64,000 bases of DNA from Arthrobacter sp. (lineage in GTDB: Bacteria; Actinomycetota; Actinomycetes; Actinomycetales; Micrococcaceae), in the NCBI GenBank assembly GCA_023264815.1, contig JAHFUZ010000003.1, positions 124,001-188,000 of the forward strand, written 5' to 3'. The notes beneath the pieces are model-generated. The model had not been told where the DNA came from. It saw only the letters and a program-made list of their open reading frames with translations, and did no database searches. This document shows, piece after piece, positions 41,904 through 51,923 of the stretch. The translations under genes were made by a program, and so were the position numbers. The first letter of the stretch is position 1. Every line of letters begins with the position of its first letter.

Positions 41904-43115
41904 CTAGCGGACCCGGACACCTGCCCGCCACACAGCGTACGTAAGCGGCATGCCCGGGCGGTAGGCGAGATGGGTGGCGGACGGGGCGTTCAGCATCTGC
42001 ATGTCCGCGCGGTGTCCGACGGCGAGTGACCCCACCGCCCGTTCGCCGTCGGCGTCGTTCCCCGTCTCGCGGTGAAGCGCCAGGGCCCCGCCGTACGTCG
42101 CCGCGCGCACTGCCTCGTGGACGCTGAGGCGCATCTGCAGCACCGCCGTGGTCACACAGAACGCCATGGAGCTGGTGTATGAGGTGCCCGGGTTGGCGTT
42201 GGAGGCCAGGGCAATCTGCACCCCCGCATCGAGCAGCCCCCGCCCGGGAGCCAGGGGCTGCCGGGTAGACAGGTCACAGGCCGGAAGGCAGGTGGCCACG
42301 GTCCCCCGCGTTCCCGTGCCGGACGCGGGATCCCAGCCCGACCAGCTGTCCGCGAGCGCCGCAATATCGCCGGGTGCCAGGAAGTTCACGTGGTCCACGC
42401 TGGCCGCGGCCAGCTCCACCGCCAGCCGGACCCCCGCCCCGACACCGAGCTGGTTGCCGTGGACCCGGATCCCCAGTCCGGCGGCCCGGCAAGCCTCCAG
42501 GACCCTGCGGGACTGCTCCGGCGTGAAGGCACCCTCCTCGCAGAAGACATCCGCCCAGCGGACGTAGGGCCTGACGGCGTCCAGCATCGGTCCGCAGGCC
42601 AGGTCCGTGTAGGCGTCTGCGTCAGAGCCCGCGGGCACCAGGTGCGCGCCGAGGTAGGTCACTTCATCGGCCACCGTGGAGGCGATCCTGGCGCTGCGGG
42701 CCTCGTGCTCCACGTCCAGGCCGTAGCCTGTTTTCGTTTCGAGGTACGTGGTGCCCTGGGACACGGCCTCCGCCACGCGGGCGAGAGCCAGTTTGGTGAG
42801 GTCGTAGTCGGAGGTGCGCCGGGTGGCGTCCACCGTGACGGCGATGCCGCCGGCCGAGTACGACTCCCCAGCCATGCGCGCCTCGAACTCTGCCGTGCGG
42901 TCCCCGGCGAAGACCAGGTGCGTGTGGGAATCCACCCAGCCGGGCAGCACCGCCCGGCCGCCGGCGTCCACGGCGTCATCGGCCGGCGGAGCGGCTGAGG
43001 CTGCGCCCAGCCATGCGATCCGCTCACCCTCGATCACCATGGCGGCGTTTTTCAGGACCCGGTGTTCCAGGTCCTGGGTCATCAGCTCGGCAATATTGGT
43101 GATCAGGGTGCTCAT
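41904..43115 (-). CDS. hutI: Imidazolonepropionase
   Basis: Amidohydrolase that opens imidazolone-5-propionate in histidine degradation. It has 403 residues. The metal ligands are His64 and His66 in WVDSHTHLVFAG. ESYSAGGIAVTVDATR, LETKTGYGLD, IRVHGNQLGVGAGVRLA and LASNANPGTSYTSSMAF are family motifs. Other hut genes are not in the window. It follows an amino-acid oxidase after 11 bases, probably in one operon. A related amidohydrolase role cannot be excluded without neighbours, but the motifs fit HutI well. Confidence 0.9.
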   Translation of the reverse strand: MSTLITNIAELMTQDLEHRVLKNAAMVIEGERIAWLGAASAAPPADDAVDAGGRAVLPGWVDSHTHLVFAGDRTAEFEARMAGESYSAGGIAVTVDATRRTSDYDLTKLALARVAEAVSQGTTYLETKTGYGLDVEHEARSARIASTVADEVTYLGAHLVPAGSDADAYTDLACGPMLDAVRPYVRWADVFCEEGAFTPEQSRRVLEACRAAGLGIRVHGNQLGVGAGVRLAVELAAASVDHVNFLAPGDIAALADSWSGWDPASGTGTRGTVATCLPACDLSTRQPLAPGRGLLDAGVQIALASNANPGTSYTSSMAFCVTTAVLQMRLSVHEAVRAATYGGALALHRETGNDADGERAVGSLAVGHRADMQMLNAPSATHLAYRPGMPLTYAVWRAGVRVR

Positions 43116-43126
43116 GCGACCATTCT

Positions 43127-44245
43127 TCAGCGCCGGATGGACCAGCGGGTGGCAGCCAGCGCCTCCGCTGTCCGGGATTCCGGACGGTGGCCGGCGTCAG
43201 CCTGCGTTCCCGGGCCCTGTCCCGCCAGGATCTGCGCGGCGGCCAGTTCCGCCATCGCCGCCGAGGTCTGGAAGCCGTAGCCGCCCTGCCCGGCGAGCCA
43301 GTAGAAGCCGGTGGCTTCGGCGTCGAACCCGGCCACGGGGACGCCGTCGGCCGCTTCGGTGCGGAGCCCGGTCCATGCGCTCCGCACGTCGCCGATTCCG
43401 AGCGTGGTGACCTGGTTGAGTTTCAGGACCAGGCGTTCGATGTCGCCGGGCCGGGGCTGCGCGTCTTCCGGGCCGCTGGGGACGGCTTCCGACGGCGAAA
43501 TCAGCACCCCGCCACCTTCCCGGCGGAAGTAGAACGAGTCGTCAGCTGCCGCCACCATGGGGGCGTGCGCGGGAAGGGAATGTTCGACGTCGGCAATCGC
43601 CGCGGTGCGCCGGTACGGCTGGAGCCCGAGCTTCTCCACGCCGCTGATCACCGCGAGTTCGTCGGCCCAGGCGCCGGCGGCGTTCACCATTACGCCGGCC
43701 TGGAAGGCTTCCTGGCCGGCGCCGATCTCCCAGCCGGAGCCCAGCCGCTGGGCGGAATGCACCCGGGCGCCGGTGATGATGTCCACGCCCGCGGCTTCCG
43801 CCCGTTGCCGGTGGTCAGCCAGCAGCAGCGGGGCATCGCAACCGAAGGAACCGGTGTCCAGGCCGGCTGCTGTGAAGGACTCCGGCACCAGCGCAGGGCA
43901 CAGCTCCAGGGCCTCGGCGTGCGAAATGGATTTCATCTGGCCGCTGGCCCCGGCCCGGACGGCGTCCTCCGTCCCGATGAGCATAAAGCTGCGCGCAGAC
44001 AGGACCGGCGTGGCCAGTTCGGCGTCCCTTAACGCCATCAGCTCCAGCGTCCGGAGGGTCAGTTCCTGCACCACGGCGGGGCCAAAACTGGGGATCAACT
44101 GGCGGGCGGAGCGGGACGACGCGTGGTAGCCAAGCTCCTGCTCCGCTTCCACCAGGGCTACGCTGCAGCGCCCCGCGAGCGCGGACGCCAGGGACAGGCC
44201 AGCGATACCGCCGCCGACGATCAGGACATCATAATGTTCTGCCAT
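43127..44245 (-). CDS. FAD-dependent amino-acid oxidase (DAO family)
   Basis: A 372-residue flavoprotein. The N-terminal Rossmann motif is VLIVGGGIAGLSLASALAG, with the acid E at VALVEAEQEL. The C-terminal GWL/LAGQGGYGFQTSAAMAEL is the DAO FAD-binding end. The family includes glycine, sarcosine and D-amino-acid oxidases and 2-hydroxyglutarate oxidase; the catalytic specificity is not clear. Its place between hutI and kbl suggests amino-acid oxidation, perhaps of glycine produced by Tdh/Kbl, but this is an inference. Confidence 0.9.
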   Translation of the reverse strand: MAEHYDVLIVGGGIAGLSLASALAGRCSVALVEAEQELGYHASSRSARQLIPSFGPAVVQELTLRTLELMALRDAELATPVLSARSFMLIGTEDAVRAGASGQMKSISHAEALELCPALVPESFTAAGLDTGSFGCDAPLLLADHRQRAEAAGVDIITGARVHSAQRLGSGWEIGAGQEAFQAGVMVNAAGAWADELAVISGVEKLGLQPYRRTAAIADVEHSLPAHAPMVAAADDSFYFRREGGGVLISPSEAVPSGPEDAQPRPGDIERLVLKLNQVTTLGIGDVRSAWTGLRTEAADGVPVAGFDAEATGFYWLAGQGGYGFQTSAAMAELAAAQILAGQGPGTQADAGHRPESRTAEALAATRWSIRR

Positions 44246-44317
44246 GGCTCCATCTAACCACTAGCGGTTTCCCGGGGTACCGTTTTTCCCGGCTGCGGGC
44301 CACCACGCTCCTGGCGC

Positions 44318-45514
44318 CTACGCCGCTACGGCGGCACGGCTGGCGACGAAGGCACTCACGCAGGCTTCGACGTCGTCCGCTGAATGCGATGCTGAGAGCT
44401 GCACGCGGATCCGGGCGGCGCCCCGCGGGACCACGGGGAAGCTGAACGCGGTGACGAAGACGCCGTGCTGGAGCATCTGGTCTGCCATCCTGGCGGCCAT
44501 GACGGCATCGCCGAACATGACCGGGACTATGGCGTGCTCGCCGTCCAGGAGCTCGAAGCCCTCTTCAGTCATCCGGCGGCGGAACAGGTCCGCGTTCCCA
44601 AACAGTTTGGTCCGCAGCTCCCCGGAGCTTTCCACGAGGTCCAGGGCCTTGATGGTGGCGGCCACGATGGCGGGGGCCAGTGAGTTGGAGAACAGGTACG
44701 GGCGGGCCTTCTGACGGAGCATGGCCACCACTTCGCGGCGCCCGGAGACGTAGCCGCCGGAGGCGCCGCCGAGCGCCTTCCCGAACGTTCCGGTGTAGAT
44801 GTCCACGCGGTGCGACACGCCGGCGTGCTCAGGGGTTCCGGCTCCGGTGGCACCCATGAACCCGACGGCGTGGGAGTCGTCCACCATCACCAGGGCGTCG
44901 TACTTGTCCGCGAGGTCGCAGATGGCCTCCAGTGGAGCGAGGTAGCCGTCCATGGAGAACACGCCGTCGGTGACGATGATCTTGCGGCGTGCATCCTTTG
45001 CCTCAAGCAGCCTGGCCTCAAGGTCCGCCATGTCCTGGTTGGCGTAACGGAACCGCTGGGCCTTGCAGAGCCGGATGCCGTCGATGATGGAGGCATGGTT
45101 CAGGGCGTCGGAGATGATGGCATCCTCCGGCCCGAAGAGGGACTCGAAGACACCGCCGTTGGCGTCGAAGCAGCTGGAGAAGAGGATGGTGTCCTCGGTC
45201 CCCAGGAACCGCGAGACCCTGGCTTCCAGCTCGAGGTGCAGGTCCTGGGTGCCGCAGATGAAGCGGACGCTGGCCATGCCGAAGCCGCGGGCGTCCATGG
45301 CGGACTTGGCTGCGGCGATGATGTCCGGATGGTCGGCCAGGCCCAGGTAGTTGTTGGCGCAGAAGTTCAGCACCAGGGCGCCCGGCTGGCCGAGCTGCCC
45401 TGCCGTGACATGGCTGGACTGCGGTGAATCGATGTGGCGCTCGGTCTTGAAAAGCCCGGCGGTGCGGATTTCGTCCAGCTCTGCCTGCAGCTGGTCCTTG
45501 ATGGCGGTATACAT
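44318..45514 (-). CDS. kbl: Glycine C-acetyltransferase (2-amino-3-ketobutyrate CoA ligase)
   Basis: PLP enzyme that splits 2-amino-3-ketobutyrate with CoA to glycine and acetyl-CoA. It has 398 residues. The PLP lysine is Lys246 in [13 protein letters not shown], and the [13 protein letters not shown] and [20 protein letters not shown] regions are classic. The AAGGAG site lies five bases before the ATG. It is eight bases after the tdh stop, giving the standard tdh-kbl threonine degradation operon. An ATG 81 bases upstream would extend into tdh and is not used. Confidence 0.96.
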   Translation of the reverse strand: MYTAIKDQLQAELDEIRTAGLFKTERHIDSPQSSHVTAGQLGQPGALVLNFCANNYLGLADHPDIIAAAKSAMDARGFGMASVRFICGTQDLHLELEARVSRFLGTEDTILFSSCFDANGGVFESLFGPEDAIISDALNHASIIDGIRLCKAQRFRYANQDMADLEARLLEAKDARRKIIVTDGVFSMDGYLAPLEAICDLADKYDALVMVDDSHAVGFMGATGAGTPEHAGVSHRVDIYTGTFGKALGGASGGYVSGRREVVAMLRQKARPYLFSNSLAPAIVAATIKALDLVESSGELRTKLFGNADLFRRRMTEEGFELLDGEHAIVPVMFGDAVMAARMADQMLQHGVFVTAFSFPVVPRGAARIRVQLSASHSADDVEACVSAFVASRAAVAA

Positions 45515-45522
45515 GGTGCTCC

Positions 45523-46569
45523 TTAGAGTTCGGTCCAGTCGAGGACAACTTTGCCGCCGCTGCCGGCGCGGGCAATCTCGAAGCCCGTCTCCCATTCCCG
45601 GGCAGGGAGCCTGTCCGTCACCACGGCCGAAATGCCGGCGTGCAGGACCGGGTTGGAGGAGAGCATGGCGCTCATGGCATACCAGGTCTCGTACATTTCC
45701 CGGCCGTAGATGCCTTTGAGGGTCAGCATGTGCGTGACCACCTTGCCCCAGTCGATGGTGATGTCCTGGCTGGGCAGGCCGAGCATGGCGATACGTCCGC
45801 CGTGGTTCATGTTGTCAATCATCTCAGGCAGTGCCGTGGGGTGGCCGGACATTTCCATGCCGATGTCGAAGCCTTCACGCATGCCAAGTTCACGCTGCGC
45901 GTCACGGACCCGGGTGGTGGAGACGTCGATCGCCAGGTCCACGCCGAGCTGCCGGGCCAGGTCCAGCCTGGGCTGCGAGACGTCGGTGACGGCGATCTTG
46001 CGGGCTCCGGCGTGGCGGGCCACTGCAATGGCCATCAGGCCGATGGGGCCGGCGCCGGTGATCAGGACGTCCTCGCCCACCAGGGGGAAGCTCAGGGCGG
46101 TGTGCACGGCGTTTCCGAACGGATCGAAGATGGCGCCGAGCTCAGGGGTGATGGACGGATCGTGATGGACCCAGACGTTGGTCTCCGGGATGACCACGAA
46201 CTCGGCGAAGGCGCCGTCCCGCTGCACGCCGACGCTGACCGTGTGGATGCACATCTGCCGGCGGCCGGCGCGGCAGTTGCGGCAGATGCCACAGACCACA
46301 TGGCCCTCGCCGGAGACCCGGTCCCCCACCTTGACGTCCCGGACGTCCTCGCCGATTTCCACCACTTCGCCGTAGAACTCGTGGCCGGCGATCAGTGGCG
46401 CCTCGATCATCCCCTGGGCCCAGGCATCCCAGGACTGGATGTGGAGGTCCGTGCCGCAGATTCCGGTGGTCATGACACGGATCTTGACGTCGGCGGGACC
46501 GGCTTCGGGTTCCGGGCGGTCAACGAGTTCGAATCCGGCGTGGGCGCCGGACTTGTAGAGGGCCTTCAT
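45523..46569 (-). CDS. tdh: L-threonine 3-dehydrogenase
   Basis: Zinc alcohol-dehydrogenase-family enzyme that oxidises threonine to 2-amino-3-ketobutyrate with NAD+. It has 348 residues from the ATG after AGGAAG; a start 57 bases upstream is possible but less likely. Catalytic zinc: Cys38, His63-Glu64. Structural zinc: Cys93, Cys96, Cys99 and Cys107. The NAD site is [36 protein letters not shown] and the C-terminal [12 protein letters not shown] match the E. coli enzyme. It is transcribed with kbl and is divergent from a LysR gene that probably controls it. Confidence 0.96.
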   Translation of the reverse strand: MKALYKSGAHAGFELVDRPEPEAGPADVKIRVMTTGICGTDLHIQSWDAWAQGMIEAPLIAGHEFYGEVVEIGEDVRDVKVGDRVSGEGHVVCGICRNCRAGRRQMCIHTVSVGVQRDGAFAEFVVIPETNVWVHHDPSITPELGAIFDPFGNAVHTALSFPLVGEDVLITGAGPIGLMAIAVARHAGARKIAVTDVSQPRLDLARQLGVDLAIDVSTTRVRDAQRELGMREGFDIGMEMSGHPTALPEMIDNMNHGGRIAMLGLPSQDITIDWGKVVTHMLTLKGIYGREMYETWYAMSAMLSSNPVLHAGISAVVTDRLPAREWETGFEIARAGSGGKVVLDWTEL

Positions 46570-46641
46570 TGGCTTCCTGACTGTGGCGGTGGCCCCGCGT
46601 GCTGCGGGGTGGAGATCTACCTTCATTAGAGCCACTGCAAA

Positions 46642-46693
46642 GCATTAGCACAAGCAGTATTTTCTCAATCGACGATGAAGGTTTCGCTAATGC
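46642..46693. promoter_or_regulatory. Inverted repeat operator in tdh-lysR intergenic region
   Basis: GCATTAGC (46642-46649) and its exact complement GCTAATGC (46686-46693) are 44 bases apart, centre to centre, in the 137-base gap. This spacing of about four helical turns suits a LysR regulator that binds two sites. Confidence 0.55.
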
Positions 46694-46706
46694 ATAGACT
46701 GGGGTG

Positions 46707-47618
46707 ATGGAAATTCATCAGCTGGAAATCCTCCGCGAGCTGGGCGCGCTGGGCAGCGTGAAAGCGGTGGCGGAGACGTTGATGGTCACCCCGTCGGCGG
46801 TGTCCCAGCAACTGGCGCTGCTGCAGCGCAACGTTGACGTGCCGCTGACCCGGAAAGAGGGCCGCAACCTGGTGCTCACCGAGGCCGGGCAGGTGCTCGC
46901 GGACGCCGGCGCCGCCGTGGTGAGCGCCATGGCGGATGCCCGCACGGCGATCGGCGCCTACCACGACTCGCCGGTGGCACCGGTGACCCTCAGCGGCTTC
47001 CACAGCGCCGGCCAGGCCCTGTTTGCGCCGCTCGCCCGGCGCCTGGACGCGCCAGGGCAGCCCAGGATCCAGCTCTCCGACGAAGACGTGGCCCAGCAGG
47101 ACTTCCCGGGGCTGACCGCGCGGTACGACCTGGTGCTCGCCCACCGGATGGACCACAGCCCGCGCTGGCCGGAAGAGCGGGTGGCGGTGATTCCGCTGGC
47201 GCACGAGCCGCTGGACGTGGCACTGCCGGCCGGGCATCCCCTGGCAGGACGTGGCACGGTGTCGGCCGCCGACGTCGTGGGTGAACCCTGGGTGACCAGC
47301 CATACCGGGTACTCCCCCGCCGACGTCCTCTCGGCCGTCGCGGCAGTCTCCAGCAGGGAACTGAACATTGTCCACCGGATCAACGACTACTCCACCGTGG
47401 CAGCCCTGGTGGCCGCCGGCGGTGTGGTGGGCCTGCTGCCGCGGCATACCGCCCGGCCGGTACTCAATCCGGGCATAGTGCTGCGGCCGCTTGAGGGCAT
47501 CAGCACCCGGCGCCGGATCGACATCCTGGCCCGGCCGGAAAACCTGAAGCGCCGGTCGGTGATGATCGTGTGCGAGGCGCTGCAGGCAATCATGACCGGA
47601 CTGGTGGCGGACAGCTGA
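46707..47618 (+). CDS. LysR-family transcriptional regulator
   Basis: A 303-residue regulator from the ATG of MEIHQLEILRELG (a GTG three bases earlier is also possible). The HTH (about 1-58) reads LGSVKAVAETLMVTPSAVSQQLALLQRNVDVPLTRKEGRN. The effector domain spans about 90-290. Its gene is divergent from tdh-kbl, and the inverted repeats between them mark it as the likely controller of threonine degradation. The effector may be threonine, glycine or a derivative, but nothing in the sequence shows this. Confidence 0.92.
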   Translation: MEIHQLEILRELGALGSVKAVAETLMVTPSAVSQQLALLQRNVDVPLTRKEGRNLVLTEAGQVLADAGAAVVSAMADARTAIGAYHDSPVAPVTLSGFHSAGQALFAPLARRLDAPGQPRIQLSDEDVAQQDFPGLTARYDLVLAHRMDHSPRWPEERVAVIPLAHEPLDVALPAGHPLAGRGTVSAADVVGEPWVTSHTGYSPADVLSAVAAVSSRELNIVHRINDYSTVAALVAAGGVVGLLPRHTARPVLNPGIVLRPLEGISTRRRIDILARPENLKRRSVMIVCEALQAIMTGLVADS

Positions 47619-47634
47619 CCCGGCGTGGGTCAGG

Positions 47635-48219
47635 TCATCGGTCCTTGAGCTTACCCAGCCCGAGGCCGTGGCCCTTGCCGTGGCCTTTCCCCATTCCCAT
47701 CCCTTTTCCGGGACCGGTTGTGGCGCCTTCGATGATCTGGTGGGCGGTGGCATCGTTGCCGCTCTTCACGCCAGTGACCCTGACCAGTTCGCCCTTGGCG
47801 ATTTCAGCGATGGTGACCTCGGAGCGCTTCAGCCGTTTGCCGTCGTCGCCCTTTGCCGGCGAACCGTCCGCGGCCGGGGCGGGGAACTTGAGGATTTTCG
47901 TGTCCCCGTTCACGGCGTAGGCCTGGGTGAAGCCGTCCTCGCTCTTGACCGTGACCGAGGTGTCGCTGACGGCCTCCACGGTGCCCTGCTGCGTCAGCAG
48001 GGTTTCGAACGTCCCGTCCGCCTTCTTGACCACGCTTTCACTGTGCAGGTGCTGCGGGCGCTGGGATTTGTCCGGTTTCTCCGTTGCGGACGGCGAGGGC
48101 GACGGCGTTGGCGAGTCACTGGCAGACCAGGCAATGGCCGTGCCGGCGCCGGTCAGCGCCAACGCCACCACACCGGCCAGTAACGCCTTGCGCAGCCTCA
48201 ACGGATCCCAAACTGACAT
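47635..48219 (-). CDS. Secreted/membrane-anchored protein with DUF5666-like repeats, hypothetical
   Basis: A 194-residue protein from the ATG after GGGAGG. An N-terminal hydrophobic segment (about 14-32, LLAGVVALALTGAGTAIAWS) is followed by a Ser/Pro/Thr stretch, a beta-rich region (about 70-150, GTVEAVSDTSVTVKSEDGFTQAY) and a Gly/Lys/His-rich tail (GKGMGMGKGHGKGHGLGLGK). The pattern resembles small exported proteins with SH3-like or DUF5666 folds. The His/Met-rich tail could bind metal ions. Function unknown. Confidence 0.68.
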   Translation of the reverse strand: MSVWDPLRLRKALLAGVVALALTGAGTAIAWSASDSPTPSPSPSATEKPDKSQRPQHLHSESVVKKADGTFETLLTQQGTVEAVSDTSVTVKSEDGFTQAYAVNGDTKILKFPAPAADGSPAKGDDGKRLKRSEVTIAEIAKGELVRVTGVKSGNDATAHQIIEGATTGPGKGMGMGKGHGKGHGLGLGKLKDR

Positions 48220-48334
48220 GACCAACCTCCCGCAACAGCCCAGGGCAGCGGCGCCCTGGACTTTCAGTGTAGGACCGCCGTACCCGCAGCACACGAGTAG
48301 TCGGTTTGGCCGCAGAAGCGAGTACTTAAACGCG

Positions 48335-48396
48335 AAACTGGGTCGCAGTTAATGTCGTCATGAGCGCTCACAACGACATCAACTGCGACCCAGTTG
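48335..48396. repeat. Long palindromic element, copy 2
   Basis: Two 24-base arms (AAACTGGGTCGCAGTTAATG and GTCGT with its complement) pair at 22 positions around a 14-base loop. It lies 16 bases after the gatB stop. The centre shares GTCGT..ATGAG.GCTC..AACGACAT with copy 1. Confidence 0.8.
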
Positions 48397-48412
48397 GGTT
48401 AAAACGGGTGGC

Positions 48413-49921
48413 TTAGCCTTCCACGCCGAGCTTCTCCAGGATCAGCTCGCGGACGCGGGCGGCGTCGGCCTGGCCGCGGGTTGCCTTCATCACCCCGCCC
48501 ACGATCGCGCCGATGGCCTGCAGCTTGCCCCCGCGGATCTTCTCCGCGACGTCGGGCTGCGCGGCCAGGGCGGCGTCGATGGCTTCCAGCAGGGGCCCGT
48601 CGTCAGACACGACGGCCAGGCCGCGCTTCTCCACGATCTCCGCCGGGGTACCTTCGCCGGCGAGCACGCCGTCCAGAACCTCGGAAGCCATCTTGTTGTT
48701 GATCTTGCCGGCTTCCACCAGCTTGTTCAGTTCCACGATGGTGGCGGGCCGGACACCGAGCTGGCCGGGATCGACGTCGGCGTTCTTGGCGCGGCCCACG
48801 ATCTCGCCCATCCACCACTTGCGGGCCACCGACGCCGAGGCGCCGGCGGCGATGGTTTCCTCGATCTCGTCCATCACGCCGGCGTTGACCACGTCACGGA
48901 ATTCGAGATCCGAGTAGCCCCAGTCGGCCTGCAGGCGCTTGCGGCGGGCTGCCGGCGGCTCCGGCAGGGTGGCGCGGAGTTCCTCCACCCACTCACGGGA
49001 CGCAACAATCGGAACCAGGTCCGGCTCCGGGAAGTAACGGTAGTCGTCGGCGTCGGATTTGGCCCGGCCCGACGTCGTCGTGCGCGTGTCCTCGTGCCAG
49101 TGGCGGGTTTCCTGGATAACGGGCTCACCGGAGTCCAGAACGGCGGCGTGCCGCTGGATCTCGTAGCGGACGGCGTGTTCGACGGCGCGCAGCGAGTTGA
49201 CGTTCTTGGTTTCGGAGCGGATGCCGAAGCGTTCGCGGCCGTGCGGGCGGAGCGAGACGTTCGCGTCGCAGCGCACGTTGCCGCGTTCCATCCTGGCGTC
49301 GGACACGCCGAGGTTCTTCACGATCTCCCGGACAGCGGCGACGTAGGCCTTGGCGAGTTCGGGGGCTCGGGAACCGGCACCCTCAATCGGCTTGGTGACA
49401 ATCTCCACCAGCGGCACGCCGGAGCGGTTGTAGTCCACCAGGGAGAAGTCGGCGCCCTGGATGCGGCCGGCGGCCCCGCCCATGTGGGTCAGCTTGCCGG
49501 CGTCCTCCTCCATGTGGGCGCGCTCGATCTCCACGCGGAACAGCGTCCCGTCGGCGAGTTCGATGTCCAGGTAGCCGTCGTACGCGATGGGATCCTCGTA
49601 CTGGGACGTCTGGAAGTTCTTGGGGGTGTCCGGGTAGAAGTACTGCTTCCGGGCAAACGTGCAGGATTCGGCAATCTTGCAGTTCAGGGCAAGGCCGATC
49701 TTGATGGAGGACTCGACGGCGGTCCTGTTCACCACCGGCAGCACGCCTGGCATGCCCAGGTCCACCTCGTTGACGTTGGTGTTCGGCTCGTCGCCGAACA
49801 CGTTGGGGGCGGAGGAGAACATCTTGGTCCTGGTATTGAGCTCCACGTGGACCTCGAACCCCAGGACGGGATCGTACTTCTCCATGGCCTCTTCGAAGCT
49901 CAGGGTTGCGTCAGTGCTCAT
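48413..49921 (-). CDS. gatB: Aspartyl/glutamyl-tRNA amidotransferase subunit B
   Basis: Subunit B of GatCAB, which converts mischarged Glu-tRNA-Gln or Asp-tRNA-Asn to the amide form; it binds the tRNA and activates the misacylated amino acid. It has 502 residues. The start has [20 protein letters not shown] and the [26 protein letters not shown] cradle; the [16 protein letters not shown] region and C-terminal YqeY-like helical domain (near residues 355-500, [15 protein letters not shown]) are present. The ATG overlaps the gatA stop by one base (TAATG). The final gene of the gatCAB operon, ended by the palindromic element. Confidence 0.97.
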   Translation of the reverse strand: MSTDATLSFEEAMEKYDPVLGFEVHVELNTRTKMFSSAPNVFGDEPNTNVNEVDLGMPGVLPVVNRTAVESSIKIGLALNCKIAESCTFARKQYFYPDTPKNFQTSQYEDPIAYDGYLDIELADGTLFRVEIERAHMEEDAGKLTHMGGAAGRIQGADFSLVDYNRSGVPLVEIVTKPIEGAGSRAPELAKAYVAAVREIVKNLGVSDARMERGNVRCDANVSLRPHGRERFGIRSETKNVNSLRAVEHAVRYEIQRHAAVLDSGEPVIQETRHWHEDTRTTTSGRAKSDADDYRYFPEPDLVPIVASREWVEELRATLPEPPAARRKRLQADWGYSDLEFRDVVNAGVMDEIEETIAAGASASVARKWWMGEIVGRAKNADVDPGQLGVRPATIVELNKLVEAGKINNKMASEVLDGVLAGEGTPAEIVEKRGLAVVSDDGPLLEAIDAALAAQPDVAEKIRGGKLQAIGAIVGGVMKATRGQADAARVRELILEKLGVEG

Positions 49922-51477
49922 TATTTTGCCTCCTGGGTTTCGGTCGAGCCAGCCAGTTCGGGGGCCTGGGCAAGCAGCGGGCCGCCCCATTTGTTCTCCA
50001 GCAGTGACTCCAGGACAGCGCCTACCTGGTACAGGCGGGCATCCTGGCGGGCCGGGGCCAGGAGCTGGATGCCCACCGGCAGCCCGTCCTCGTCGGCGAG
50101 GCCGCCGGGCAGGGACAGGCCCGGAACGCCGGCCATGTTCGCCGGAATGGTGGCGACGTCGTTGAGGTACATGGCCAGGGGGTCGTTGAGCTTCTCACCG
50201 AGTTTGAAGGCCGTGGTGGGGGCCGTCGGGGAAATCAGGACGTCCGCCTGGGCGAAGGCAGCCTCAAAGTCACGCTGGATCAGCGTACGGACCTTCTGGG
50301 CCGAGCCGTAGTAGGCGTCGTAGTAGCCGGCGCTCAGGGCGTAGGTGCCAAGGATGATGCGGCGCTTGACTTCGTCGCCGAAGCCGGCGGCGCGGGTGGC
50401 ACCCATCACGCGTTCGATCGTCAGCGGGCCCTCTTCGGGCAGGACGCGCAGGCCGTACCGGACGCCGTCGAACTTGGCCAGGTTGGAGGACGCTTCCGAG
50501 GGCATGATCAGGTAGTAGGCACCCAGCGCGTACTTGAAGTTGGGGCAGGACACCTCCACGATTTCCGCGCCGGCTTCCTTCAGAAGGTCAAGGGATTCGT
50601 TGAAGCGGTTCTCGACGCCGGCCTGGTAGCCCTCGCCGTGGAGTTCCTTGATGATGCCGATCTTCATGCCGTCCACGCTGCCCAGGCGGGCAGCAGCGGC
50701 CAGGTCCGCCAAGGGATCCGGCAGCGAGGTGGAATCGAAGGGATCGTGCCCGCCGATGACCTGGTGCAGCAGGGCCGAGTCCAGCACGGTGCGGGAGACG
50801 GGGCCGATCTGGTCCAGCGAGGAGGCCATGGCGATGGCGCCGTAGCGCGAGACGCTGCCGTAGGTGGGCTTGACGCCCACGGTGCCGGTCACGGCCCCGG
50901 GCTGGCGGATGGAGCCGCCGGTGTCCGTGCCGAGGGCCAGTGGAGCTTCGAAGGCTGCGACGGCGGCTGCCGACCCGCCGCCGGAACCGCCCGGGATCCG
51001 GTCCAGGTCCCAGGGGTTGCGGGTGGGGCCGTAGGCCGAGTGCTCGGTGGAAGAGCCCATCGCGAACTCGTCCAGGTTGGTTTTGCCCAGGATGGGCATC
51101 TTCGCGGCGCGGAGGCGCTTGACCACCGTGGCGTCGTACGGGCTGTGCCAGCCCTCGAGGATCTTCGAGCCTGCCGTGGTGGGCTGGCCGATGGTGACGA
51201 TCAGGTCCTTGACGGCGATGGGCACGCCGGCGAGCTCGTGGAGTTCCTCGGCCGCAGCGCCCCCGGCGGCGCGGATGGCGTCCACTTCGGCGGCGACGGC
51301 GAGCGCTTCTTCGGTGTTGACGTGCAGGAAGGCGTTGACGCCGCGTTCGCCGCCGTCCACAGCCGCGATCCGGTCCAGGAACGCCTGGGTGACCTGGACG
51401 GAGGTCACTTCGCCGGCGCGGAGCTTCTCGGCCAGGCGGGCGGCCGAGAGACGGATGAGTTCGTTGGTGTCAGTCAT
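49921..51477 (-). CDS. gatA: Aspartyl/glutamyl-tRNA amidotransferase subunit A
   Basis: Amidase subunit that makes ammonia from glutamine. It has 518 residues. Amidase signature: [10 protein letters not shown] with the catalytic Lys, and [31 protein letters not shown] carrying both catalytic Ser residues of the Ser-cisSer-Lys triad. The gene is flanked by gatC (three bases upstream) and gatB (one-base overlap). The mature length is normal. Confidence 0.97.
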   Translation of the reverse strand: MTDTNELIRLSAARLAEKLRAGEVTSVQVTQAFLDRIAAVDGGERGVNAFLHVNTEEALAVAAEVDAIRAAGGAAAEELHELAGVPIAVKDLIVTIGQPTTAGSKILEGWHSPYDATVVKRLRAAKMPILGKTNLDEFAMGSSTEHSAYGPTRNPWDLDRIPGGSGGGSAAAVAAFEAPLALGTDTGGSIRQPGAVTGTVGVKPTYGSVSRYGAIAMASSLDQIGPVSRTVLDSALLHQVIGGHDPFDSTSLPDPLADLAAAARLGSVDGMKIGIIKELHGEGYQAGVENRFNESLDLLKEAGAEIVEVSCPNFKYALGAYYLIMPSEASSNLAKFDGVRYGLRVLPEEGPLTIERVMGATRAAGFGDEVKRRIILGTYALSAGYYDAYYGSAQKVRTLIQRDFEAAFAQADVLISPTAPTTAFKLGEKLNDPLAMYLNDVATIPANMAGVPGLSLPGGLADEDGLPVGIQLLAPARQDARLYQVGAVLESLLENKWGGPLLAQAPELAGSTETQEAK

Positions 51478-51480
51478 GTT

Positions 51481-51777
51481 CTATGCCTCATCCAGGATGG
51501 CCGGGACCTTGAAACGGTTGTCATCGGAGTCAGGTGCCCCGGAGAGTGCCTGTTCGGCGGTGAGGGTGTGGCCCACAACGTCCTCGCGGAACACGTTGGT
51601 CAGCGGGATCGGGTGGGAGGTTGCCGGGACGTCATCACCGGCGGCTTCACTCACGGACTTCACTGAATCAACGATGACGGCGAGTTCGCCGGCCATCCTG
51701 TCCAGCTCTTCAGCACTCATCTCGATGTGAGCGAGCTGCGCGAGGTGCGCAACATCGTCACGGTTGATCGCAGCCAT
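51481..51777 (-). CDS. gatC: Aspartyl/glutamyl-tRNA amidotransferase subunit C
   Basis: The small subunit of GatCAB, stabilises A and B. It has 98 residues starting at the ATG (MAAINRDDVAHLAQLAHIEM) after GGGGAGA. The family pattern VAHLAQLAHIEMSAEELDRM and the C-terminal DVVGHTLTAEQALSGAPDSDDNRFKVPAILD are clear. It heads the gatC-gatA-gatB operon. A terminator-like hairpin lies upstream and belongs to the CitMHS gene. Confidence 0.95.
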   Translation of the reverse strand: MAAINRDDVAHLAQLAHIEMSAEELDRMAGELAVIVDSVKSVSEAAGDDVPATSHPIPLTNVFREDVVGHTLTAEQALSGAPDSDDNRFKVPAILDEA

Positions 51778-51834
51778 GGATCTCCCCTGCAAGTTTTCGA
51801 TTGTTTTCCGAACCAGTCTAGTGGGGAAACGTCA

Positions 51835-51874
51835 GTGCCCGTCTGACGACCCCCAGCGGGCGTCAGACGGGCAC
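51835..51874 (-). terminator. Terminator hairpin after CitMHS gene
   Basis: Perfect 14-base arms (GTGCCCGTCTGACG with its complement) and a 12-base loop, 49 bases after the CitMHS stop. No T-run on the coding strand. It separates CitMHS from gatC. Confidence 0.6.
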
Positions 51875-51923
51875 CTCGGTGCCGTGGTCCCGGTCACGGG
51901 GACCGGCCACAGGCAGCATAAGA

